Source: JAPHTQ01 sp050299175
GTDB taxonomy: Bacteria; Pseudomonadota; Gammaproteobacteria; Thiohalomonadales; Thiohalomonadaceae
Assembly: GCA_050299175.1 (NCBI GenBank)
Contig: JBNKVM010000030.1
Location: forward strand, 131,514 to 195,513
DNA length: 64,000 bases
Direction of reading: 5' to 3'
Positions 27,455 through 34,730 of the stretch are shown piece by piece. How positions within the stretch are numbered: the stretch's first letter is position 1; each line of letters begins with the position of its first letter. The position numbers were made by a program, and so were the translations under genes. The notes below the pieces were generated by a model. It made no database searches and was not told the origin of the DNA. It saw nothing but the letters and a program-made list of their open reading frames with translations.

Positions 27455-28231
27455 CTATAGGCCCTCGTAGTCGATAGTCAGCGGCGCGTGATCGGAAAAG
27501 AACTTCTCGCGGTAGATCGCCGCACGTTTCACCTTATTGCGCAGTCCTGGTGTGATGACCTGATAGTCGATACGCCAACCGACGTTGTTGGCCCGTGCGT
27601 TACCGCGGTTCGACCACCAGGTGTATTGCTCTGGTCGCGGCTCGACTTCGCGGAAGGCGTCGACATAACCCATTGGACCGAACAACTTGTCCAGCCATGC
27701 GCGCTCCTCCGGCAGGCAGCCGGAGTTCTTCTGGTTGGACTTGAAGTTTTTGATGTCGATCTCTTTGTGCACGATGTTCCAGTCGCCACAGATGATGAAC
27801 TCGCGACGCTGCCGCCTCATCTTCTTCAATCGCTCCTCGAAGCGTTCCATAAAGCTGAACTTCACCTGCTGCCGCTCATCGCTGGAGGTACCGGATGGAA
27901 GGTAGAGGGAGATAACGGATAATTTGCCAAAGTCCGCCTGAATGAAACGCCCCTCCGCGTCCATATCCTCGAAGCCCTCACCCAGACCGACCGTCACCTT
28001 GTCCGGTTTGCGGCGGCTGTAGATCGCCACCCCGGAGTAACCCTTCTTTTGCGCATCGCAGAAATAGGCGTGAAAACCGTCGGGATAGTGTTTCTCCGCT
28101 TCGAGCTGGTGCTCCTGCGCCTTGGTCTCCTGCATGCAGAGCACATCGGCCTCCTGCTGCACCAACCATTCGAAGAAACCCTTGTTTGCCGCCGAACGGA
28201 TACCGTTCAGGTTGGCAGTGATGATACGCAT
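27455..28231 (-). CDS. xthA: Exodeoxyribonuclease III
   Basis: 258 residues of the EEP nuclease fold for AP-site cleavage and 3' repair. Active-site positions are all present: TANLNGIRSA (Asn7), MQETKAQ (Glu34), CGDWNIVHKEID, and the terminal SDHAPL. Pseudomonas Crc is the related gene beside pyrE, but Crc lacks several catalytic residues; this protein keeps them, so Xth is preferred. Divergent from pyrE across repeat copy B. Confidence 0.93.
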   Translation of the reverse strand: MRIITANLNGIRSAANKGFFEWLVQQEADVLCMQETKAQEHQLEAEKHYPDGFHAYFCDAQKKGYSGVAIYSRRKPDKVTVGLGEGFEDMDAEGRFIQADFGKLSVISLYLPSGTSSDERQQVKFSFMERFEERLKKMRRQRREFIICGDWNIVHKEIDIKNFKSNQKNSGCLPEERAWLDKLFGPMGYVDAFREVEPRPEQYTWWSNRGNARANNVGWRIDYQVITPGLRNKVKRAAIYREKFFSDHAPLTIDYEGL

Positions 28232-28328
28232 AGCAATCCCGTGTCGATTATTGTTGCTGCATCATAACAGGCCGACCCGGTGCGGGCACCGGACATCGCT
28301 GCTACAATGCGCCCCCTAAAATCTCAAA

Positions 28329-28470
28329 TGAAGTGGTCTCAAAATTCGCGAGCGCAGGTGAGACAAGGCAAAAATGGACGAGAAAGCGGAGTTGACACGT
28401 CAGTCAATGAGCATTTTGAGTCCATTTTTAACACCGTATCAGCAAGCACAGCAATTTTGAGACCGCTTCT
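28329..28470 (+). repeat. Dispersed inverted-repeat element, copy B (variant body)
   Basis: 142 bp bounded by GAAGTGGTCTCAAAAT and, at the right, ATTTTGAGACCGCTTCT (15 of 16 positions pair as inverted repeats). The body differs from the other copies and adds a perfect 10-bp inverted repeat, AAAAATGGAC (28370) / GTCCATTTTT (28420). It keeps the internal hairpin as TTGAC (28392) / GTCAA (28403). It lies in the xthA-pyrE divergent spacer, 26 bp before the pyrE start. Confidence 0.85.
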
Positions 28471-28496
28471 GACATCCAGCCCAGCGGAGCAGACTT

Positions 28497-29141
28497 ATGC
28501 AGGACTACAAGCGCGACTTCATCGACTTTGCCATCAAGAATCAGGTACTGCGTTTCGGCAGCTTCACGCTCAAGTCCGGGCGGGTCAGCCCCTATTTCTT
28601 CAACGCCGGGCTGTTCAACACTGGCGAACACCTGAGCCGCCTGGGCCGTTTCTACGCCGCGGCGATCCAGGATTCCGGCATCGATTTCGACACCCTGTTC
28701 GGTCCTGCCTACAAGGGTATCCCGCTGGCGGCGATCACCGCGGTGGCCCTGCACGACCAGCATCAGCGCAGCATCCCCTACTGCTTCAACCGCAAGGAAG
28801 CAAAAGACCACGGCGAGGGCGGCAACATCGTCGGCGCACCGCTGGCAGGCAAGATCCTGATCATCGACGACGTGATTACCGCCGGTACCGCGATCCGAGA
28901 AGCACTGGAGATCATTGACGCCGCCGGGGCCCAGGCCGCCGGTGTGGTCATCGCCCTGGACCGTCAGGAGAAGGGCAAGGGCGAACTCTCCGCCATCCAG
29001 GAAGTGGAGCAGAATTTCGGTTTGAAGGTGGCGAGCATCATCACCCTCGCTGACCTGATGGCCTACCTCAAGGACAACTCGGCGATGGCGGAACATCTCG
29101 ACGCAATTACCGCCTACCGCGAACAGTACGGAGTTGCTTAG
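28497..29141 (+). CDS. pyrE: Orotate phosphoribosyltransferase
   Basis: Makes orotidine monophosphate from orotate and PRPP. 214 residues: FGSFTLKSGRVSPYFFNAG, GPAYKGIPLAA, and the PRPP loop ILIIDDVITAGTAIREAL. It has a GGAG site upstream. The xth-pyrE adjacency parallels crc-pyrE in pseudomonads. The stop codon overlaps the next start by 1 bp. Confidence 0.97.
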   Translation: MQDYKRDFIDFAIKNQVLRFGSFTLKSGRVSPYFFNAGLFNTGEHLSRLGRFYAAAIQDSGIDFDTLFGPAYKGIPLAAITAVALHDQHQRSIPYCFNRKEAKDHGEGGNIVGAPLAGKILIIDDVITAGTAIREALEIIDAAGAQAAGVVIALDRQEKGKGELSAIQEVEQNFGLKVASIITLADLMAYLKDNSAMAEHLDAITAYREQYGVA

Positions 29142-29380
29142 TGCCGTTACCCATCCGTGACGATCAAAGTGAACTCGTTCGGGAGCACTTTGCGGTGATC
29201 TACGCCCCGGGCAAAAGCCGCAACCGTTTCCCGGAAAATTGCGTTACGGTTTATGAAAACGCAGAGGCTGCGCTACAGGCCGCCGACACGGAAAAGAATC
29301 TCTACGCTGCCAAAGTAGTCGGCCCGTCGAGATCCTCGGAGGGATTCATGCTTTTTTATCTTTTACGCTGGTTAGTCTGA
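29141..29380 (+). CDS. Small conserved-looking hypothetical protein (79 aa)
   Basis: I do not recognise a family. The 79 residues start at a GTG overlapping the pyrE stop by 1 bp and end overlapping the next ATG (TGATG), so it is tightly coupled on both sides, which argues for a real gene. The protein is mixed alpha/beta, with an acidic middle, a KVVGPSRSSEGFMLFYLLRWL end and no signal or membrane segment. Confidence 0.68.
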   Translation: MPLPIRDDQSELVREHFAVIYAPGKSRNRFPENCVTVYENAEAALQAADTEKNLYAAKVVGPSRSSEGFMLFYLLRWLV

Positions 29381-29637
29381 TGGAGTGTCGTAACGGCTGC
29401 GGTGCCTGTTGCATCGCCCCCTCGATCAGTTCTCCTATCCCCGGTATGCCGCAGGGCAAGCCCGCCGGTGATCACTGCGTACAGCTGGACGATGAGTTGC
29501 GCTGTCGTCTGTTCGACAACCCTTCCCGCCCAGAAATCTGCACCCGTTTTGCCGCCAATATGGAAACCTGCGGCGACGATCGCGCAGAGGCACTGCGCAA
29601 TCTGTTTGAACTGGAAGTCATGACCGGCGACTACTGA
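29380..29637 (+). CDS. YkgJ-family cysteine cluster protein
   Basis: 85 residues with the CxxxCxxCC-type start (CRNGCGACC) and later Cys residues at HC, RC, IC and TC, matching the YkgJ/CxxCxxCC family thought to bind zinc or Fe-S. SRPEICTRF and the C-terminal LFELEVMTG are typical. Third gene of the pyrE transcript; converges with speE after 20 bp without a visible terminator. Confidence 0.87.
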   Translation: MECRNGCGACCIAPSISSPIPGMPQGKPAGDHCVQLDDELRCRLFDNPSRPEICTRFAANMETCGDDRAEALRNLFELEVMTGDY

Positions 29638-29657
29638 AACGTCGCTCCAATCACCCG

Positions 29658-30521
29658 TTACAGATCAGCCAACGCTTCCTGCATGAACGGCGGCAGCGCC
29701 AGTGCGCCCTTGTGCACTTCCGGTGAGTAGTAGCGTGTATTGAAAGAACGAGCAGCGCTATCGCCTTCACGGAAACCGTTAAATGCATTCTTAGACGCCA
29801 TGGTGCAACTCCACCAACCAGAGGGATAGACCGGCTGCGGGAAGTGCAGGGTCTGGCTGTGGTTAAACCCGGCACGACGCATGTAGCGGTGAATGTCCTT
29901 GAGTAGCTCCATGTGATAGAGCGGCGATTCGCTCTGCTGTACCAGGATGCCGTCGTCACTCAGAGCACGCACACAGTCACGAAAGAAGCCCTCGCCAAAA
30001 AGTCCCTCGGCAGGGCCGATGGGATCGGTGGAGTCGACAATAATGATGTCGTAATAACCATCGGCCGCCTCTTTCACCCACTTCAGGCCGTCGTCGAAAT
30101 AGAGCTCGGCACGCGGGTCGTTATTCGATTCGCACAGTTCGGGGAAATACTTCTCCGATGCACGGGTCACCCCTTCGTCGATATCCACCTGCTGCGCCAG
30201 CTCCACGCCGGGATGGCGCAATACTTCGCGCAGGGTGCCGCAGTCGCCGCCGCCGATGATCAATACCCGCTTCGGGTCCGGGTGGGTGAATAGCACTGGA
30301 TGCGACATCATCTCATGGTAGAGGAAGTTGTCGCGGGTAGTGAGCATCACCAGGCCGTCGATGGTCATCAGGTTGCCGAAGGTCTCGGTCTCGTAGACCT
30401 CGATCTTCTGGAACGGCGTCTGCTCCTCATGCAGTTTTCCCTTTACAGTCAGGCTCAGGGAAAAGGCCGCGCCGAGCTCTTCGCTTGCTTCGCTGTACCA
30501 GGGTTTGTCGCTGGGTAACAT
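29658..30521 (-). CDS. speE: Polyamine aminopropyltransferase (spermidine synthase)
   Basis: 287 residues from the ATG at 30521, which has GGAG 8 bp upstream; the open frame continues 48 codons further but overlaps the speA start and is unlike the family. Motifs: WYSEASEELGAAFSL, LIIGGGDCGTLREVLRHP, DDGLKWV, IIVDSTDPIGPAEGLF and QSESPLYH. It transfers aminopropyl groups to putrescine. Divergent from speA, with which it shares the polyamine pathway; speB and speD are not in the window. Confidence 0.95.
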   Translation of the reverse strand: MLPSDKPWYSEASEELGAAFSLSLTVKGKLHEEQTPFQKIEVYETETFGNLMTIDGLVMLTTRDNFLYHEMMSHPVLFTHPDPKRVLIIGGGDCGTLREVLRHPGVELAQQVDIDEGVTRASEKYFPELCESNNDPRAELYFDDGLKWVKEAADGYYDIIIVDSTDPIGPAEGLFGEGFFRDCVRALSDDGILVQQSESPLYHMELLKDIHRYMRRAGFNHSQTLHFPQPVYPSGWWSCTMASKNAFNGFREGDSAARSFNTRYYSPEVHKGALALPPFMQEALADL

Positions 30522-30648
30522 GAGGGGATCTCCGCCGGGGTGGAAAAGCGCAAAAGATACTCTGCACCCTGCGCTATCGCAACCACCATTCCAATGTGAT
30601 CGCGAATACCCGATAATCGCGCCAATGCTACCCAACGAAGGTTGAGAG

Positions 30649-32532
30649 ATGAGCAACTGGAGCATCGAACAGGCGCGCGCCGGCTACAACATCGCCCACT
30701 GGGGCGAAGGCTACTACGACATCGACGCACAGGGGCACCTTTGCGTCTTCCCCCAGCGCGATGGCAACGATGCTATCGACCTCAATCAGGTTATCGATCG
30801 CGTCCATCAGGATGGCTTGAGCCTGCCAGTACTGTTGCGCTTCAACGGCATCCTCCACAACCGGGTCGATAATCTGATCAACGCCTTTAGCGATGCGATG
30901 CAGGCCAATGACTACAAAGGCCGCTACACCGCAGTCTACCCAATCAAGGTCAACCAACAACGCAGCGTGGTGGAAGAGTTACTGCACCGCGGCGACGAGC
31001 GTATCGGTCTGGAGGCGGGCAGCAAACCGGAACTGATGGCAGTACTGGGAATGAGCCGCACCGGCAGCATGATCGTCTGCAACGGCTACAAGGATCGCGA
31101 ATACATCCGCCTGGCACTGATCGGCAACGCCCTCGGCCACCGGGTCTGCATCGTTATCGAAAAACTCTCCGAATTGAAACTGGTACTTGAGGAATCGAAG
31201 GCCATCGGCGTTGCGCCACTGCTCGGCCTGCGCGTACGCCTCGCCTCCCTCGGCAGTGGTAAGTGGCAAAACAGCGGAGGCGAGAAATCGAAGTTCGGTC
31301 TCTCCGCGGCGCAGGTACTGCATGCGGTAGCGTGGCTGCGCGATCACGACATGCTCGACAGTTTCCAGATGCTCCATTTCCATCTGGGCTCACAGGTGGC
31401 CAACATCCGCGACATTCAGCGCGGCGCCCGTGAAGTGGCTCGTTTCTACGCCGAGCTGCGTCAACTCGAGGTACCGCTGTCGCTGATTGACGTGGGAGGT
31501 GGCCTCGCCATCGACTACGAGGGCACCCGCTCGCGTAGTGAATGCTCAATGAACTACAGCGTGGCGGAGTACGCCAACAACATCGTGCATACCCTGTGGG
31601 AGGTGTGCAGTGAATATGGCCTGCCCCACCCAGACCTGATCTCCGAATCAGGCCGCGCTCTCACCGCTCACCACGCGGTACTGGTGACTAACGTCACCGA
31701 GGTGGAGCGCGCCCCCGACAGCGGTCATGAAAATCCGCCGGAGGATAATGACCCGCATATTCTGCACGACCTGTGGCAAGGGCTGCAGAGCGTGGACCGC
31801 CGCTCGGCACTGGAGGTCTATCACGACGCGGTGCACTGGCTGAGCGAGGCGCAGGCGATGTACACTCACGGCGTGCTCAGCCTGGCGCAACGGGCACGGG
31901 CGGAAGAGTACTACTTCGCCATCTGCCGCCGGGTGCTGGGACTGCTGCAGCCGGGGCTGCGTGCCCATCGCGAGGCGATCGACGAGTTGCACGAAAAGCT
32001 GGCCGACAAATACTTCTGCAACTTCTCCCTGTTCCAGTCACTGCCCGACGTTTGGGGTATCGATCAAATCTTCCCCATCGTGCCGCTACAACGACTCGAT
32101 GAAGAACCAACGCGCCACGCCATCCTGCAGGACCTGACCTGCGACTCCGACGGCCGCATCGACCGTTACGTCGACAGCGAAGGGGTGGAGAGCAGCCTGC
32201 GAGTCCACGACATCAAGGCGGGTGAGTCCTACCTGCTCGGCTTCTTCCTGGTCGGCGCCTATCAGGAGATCCTCGGCGACATGCACAACCTGTTCGGCGA
32301 CACCGATTCGGTCAACGTGGTACAGGAAGCGGACGGCAGCTACCGCCTGGAGGGAGCCGAACGCGGCGACACCGTCGGTGACCTGCTGCGCTACGTCCAT
32401 TTCAACCCTGAAGATCTGATGCAGGCCTACCGCAACAAAGTGGCGGCCAGCGACCTGAGCGAGGCGCAGCAGCAGGAGTACCTCGAGGCCCTCTCCACAG
32501 GGCTGGAGGGATATACCTACTTCGAGGAGTAG
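30649..32532 (+). CDS. speA: Biosynthetic arginine decarboxylase
   Basis: Converts arginine to agmatine, the first step to putrescine. 627 residues, fold III PLP enzyme: PLP lysine in AVYPIKVNQQ (Lys100), FHLGSQ, DVGGGLAIDYEGTRS, SESGRALTAHH, and CDSDGRIDRYVD with the catalytic Cys. Full length. The 127-bp spacer to speE is presumably a shared promoter region. Confidence 0.97.
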   Translation: MSNWSIEQARAGYNIAHWGEGYYDIDAQGHLCVFPQRDGNDAIDLNQVIDRVHQDGLSLPVLLRFNGILHNRVDNLINAFSDAMQANDYKGRYTAVYPIKVNQQRSVVEELLHRGDERIGLEAGSKPELMAVLGMSRTGSMIVCNGYKDREYIRLALIGNALGHRVCIVIEKLSELKLVLEESKAIGVAPLLGLRVRLASLGSGKWQNSGGEKSKFGLSAAQVLHAVAWLRDHDMLDSFQMLHFHLGSQVANIRDIQRGAREVARFYAELRQLEVPLSLIDVGGGLAIDYEGTRSRSECSMNYSVAEYANNIVHTLWEVCSEYGLPHPDLISESGRALTAHHAVLVTNVTEVERAPDSGHENPPEDNDPHILHDLWQGLQSVDRRSALEVYHDAVHWLSEAQAMYTHGVLSLAQRARAEEYYFAICRRVLGLLQPGLRAHREAIDELHEKLADKYFCNFSLFQSLPDVWGIDQIFPIVPLQRLDEEPTRHAILQDLTCDSDGRIDRYVDSEGVESSLRVHDIKAGESYLLGFFLVGAYQEILGDMHNLFGDTDSVNVVQEADGSYRLEGAERGDTVGDLLRYVHFNPEDLMQAYRNKVAASDLSEAQQQEYLEALSTGLEGYTYFEE

Positions 32533-32609
32533 AACGGGCCGCTCAAGCCTTCGCCACCGCCTGCCGATACAGGTTTCGTCGCCCTCCCGGCGCAGAACCG
32601 ACACGAGTC

Positions 32610-33131
32610 ATGAACAACGAAAGCAGCCAGTTCCAGGCACAGGATGCCTTCATCTATGTGGATACCTATCGTAAAAGTATCCTCAAGAGCGCCGCTATTC
32701 TGTCGGAAAGTCTCGAACGGCTGGAAAAGCAGTACTGGGACGAAAACGAGTCCGATCCCAAGCTGGTGGCCGAACTGCGTGGGTTACAGGACGCCCTGAA
32801 ATACGTCACCAAGGGTGAAGAACCCGGGCTGGTGGTCCTCAGCGATATCCAGGCAGACCGTTCCCCGCAAAATACATCCGCTTCCACCACCGAATTGAAC
32901 GACTGCCGGGCCTCGGTAGAGAGTCTGATGGCGCAACGCGAGCAGTTGGAAGACCGCGTGCGCCAATTACGCAATCAGGACAGCGAGCTACAGGGCTACG
33001 TGGTGCACGCACGGCAGCAGCTACAGGTCTACCGCCGCCGCCTGGTACAGAGCAACTCTACCTTCGTCGTCGTGGTCACGGCGATGTTTATCGTTATCGT
33101 GGTACAGCTCTATCTGCTCTGGAGCCGCTAG
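32610..33131 (+). CDS. Tail-anchored coiled-coil membrane protein, unknown function
   Basis: 173 residues. Residues 15-60 and 100-140 are charged helices (REQLEDRVRQLRNQDSELQG), and a single hydrophobic helix at about 151-170 (FVVVVTAMFIVIVVQLYLLW) ends the protein, so it should be anchored by its C terminus with the bulk in the cytosol. No family is recognised. It lies between speA and a cytochrome gene on the same strand. Confidence 0.72.
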   Translation: MNNESSQFQAQDAFIYVDTYRKSILKSAAILSESLERLEKQYWDENESDPKLVAELRGLQDALKYVTKGEEPGLVVLSDIQADRSPQNTSASTTELNDCRASVESLMAQREQLEDRVRQLRNQDSELQGYVVHARQQLQVYRRRLVQSNSTFVVVVTAMFIVIVVQLYLLWSR

Positions 33132-33225
33132 CAGATTGTACCTCCGCCCTCACTATGTGTAGGATCAGCTCAGCACCCATTGGGGATTAACTCCCCCTGC
33201 TGAAATAAACTGCTGGAAAGGTCTC

Positions 33226-34275
33226 ATGCTGCGCAAGCTACTCCCCCTGCTCTGCGGCCTGATGTTCTGTGTGCCCGCAATGGCGGCGCCCGACGGCGCA
33301 CGCCTGTATGAGCGTCACTGCTCAGCCTGCCACGGTCTCGACGGTCAGGGCGGTGTCGGTATTCCCCTGGCGCTGGCCAGCTTTCAGGCTGCGGTCAGCG
33401 ACGATTTCCTCTTCACTACCATTCGCCACGGCCGCCCCGGACGGGTAATGCCCGCTTTCAAGACCCTCAGCGACGCGCAGGTACGTGCCATTATCGGCCA
33501 CCTGCGCAGTTGGGCGCCGAAACAGGCAGAACAGGTGGAACAGGCACAGCTCAAACCGGGCTACGGCAAACCCGAACGCGGTAAGGAACTGTTCGCCAAA
33601 TACTGCGCCCACTGCCACGGCGCCAACGGCGAGGGAGGGCACGGCACCGGGGTAACATTCTCCCGTCCACGGGATCTGCCGATCATGCCACCCGCATTGA
33701 ATAACCCCGGCTTCCTTGCCGCTGCCGACGACAGCATGATCAAACGTACCCTGATGGAAGGACGTGAAGGCACGCCGATGATCTCCTTCCTCAAGATGGG
33801 CCTGAAAGAGCAGGACATCGATGACATCGTCAGCTACGTACGCAGCTTTACCCAGCACCCACTGCAATGGAGACACAAGAAGGAAAAAATGCCGTCCATT
33901 CGGATGGAATCTTCCTACGATCTGGAAACCACGGTGGAAAACATCCAGCGCGCGGCAGTCGGCAGAAACTTCCGCATCATCCGCGTACAACACCTGGAAG
34001 ATGGCCTGTTCGATGAAGGTCAGGTCGATCAGAAACAGATCATCGTCTACTTCTGTAACTTCAACTTCATCAATAACGCCCTCAGCCTCGACCCACGAGT
34101 CGGCCTGTTCATGCCCTGCCGGATCACGGCGATCGAACATGATGACGGTACGGTGGAGATCATGGCAGTCAACCCACGTTATATGAGCGGTGTCTTCAAC
34201 AATGCCGAGCTGGATGAATCATGTTCACGCATGCACGACATCTACACCGCCATCATGGAGGAGGCCACACTATGA
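33226..34275 (+). CDS. Dihaem cytochrome c fused to a DUF302 domain
   Basis: 349 residues: signal peptide (cut near AMA-AP, residue 20), two c-type haem motifs CSACH (32-36) and CAHCH (127-131) with Met candidates in RVMPAF and TPMISFLKMG, then from about 225 a DUF302 domain (VENIQRAAVGRNFRIIRVQ ... GLFMPCRITAIEHDDG). Two Cys in that domain (VYFCNF and MPCRI) could be functional. It is periplasmic. A role in electron transfer in sulfur or nitrogen metabolism is plausible but inferred. It overlaps the next DUF302 gene by 4 bp. Confidence 0.88.
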   Translation: MLRKLLPLLCGLMFCVPAMAAPDGARLYERHCSACHGLDGQGGVGIPLALASFQAAVSDDFLFTTIRHGRPGRVMPAFKTLSDAQVRAIIGHLRSWAPKQAEQVEQAQLKPGYGKPERGKELFAKYCAHCHGANGEGGHGTGVTFSRPRDLPIMPPALNNPGFLAAADDSMIKRTLMEGREGTPMISFLKMGLKEQDIDDIVSYVRSFTQHPLQWRHKKEKMPSIRMESSYDLETTVENIQRAAVGRNFRIIRVQHLEDGLFDEGQVDQKQIIVYFCNFNFINNALSLDPRVGLFMPCRITAIEHDDGTVEIMAVNPRYMSGVFNNAELDESCSRMHDIYTAIMEEATL

Positions 34276-34718
34276 AGAAGTTGCTCTGCCTCCTGCTGTT
34301 ACTCCTGCCCCTCACCGCCAGTGCCGTGGAAGAGAGCATGCTGATGATGCGCTCTACCCAGTCCTTCCCGGAAACCATGCTGGCATTACAGAAACATTTG
34401 GGGGAATACGGCTACACCATCTCCAGAGTGCAGCGGGTCGATATCGGCCTTACCTCCAGCGGTTTCCAGACCGATAAATATCGCATCGTCTTCTACGGCA
34501 AACCCGAAGAGATCCGCAAACTGAGCAACCGTTTCCCACAGCTGATTCCCTATCTGCCGCTGAAGATGACCATCTTCGCCGAGCAGGATGAGACCCTGCT
34601 GGTAGCACTCGATCCTGCCATGCTGAGCGACGTGGTAAGGGATGAGGAATTTCAGTACATCGTCCAGCGCTGGCGCAACGATATTCTGTCGATTATGGAT
34701 GAGATACGCGAGTACTGA
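34272..34718 (+). CDS. DUF302 domain-containing exported protein
   Basis: 148 residues from the ATG that overlaps the upstream stop (ATGA). A signal peptide (MKKLLCLLLLLLPLTASA) is followed by a single DUF302 domain (MLALQKHLGEYGYTISRVQ). It is coupled to the cytochrome-DUF302 gene, so the two domains probably work together in the periplasm. The domain's biochemical role is not established. It converges with cyaA after 12 bp. Confidence 0.85.
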   Translation: MKKLLCLLLLLLPLTASAVEESMLMMRSTQSFPETMLALQKHLGEYGYTISRVQRVDIGLTSSGFQTDKYRIVFYGKPEEIRKLSNRFPQLIPYLPLKMTIFAEQDETLLVALDPAMLSDVVRDEEFQYIVQRWRNDILSIMDEIREY

Positions 34719-34730
34719 TCGCAATAAGCA

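Noticed and set aside
27455..28231. Annotation as Crc because of adjacency to pyrE
   Set aside because: The catalytic residues of exonuclease III are intact, whereas Crc has lost them.
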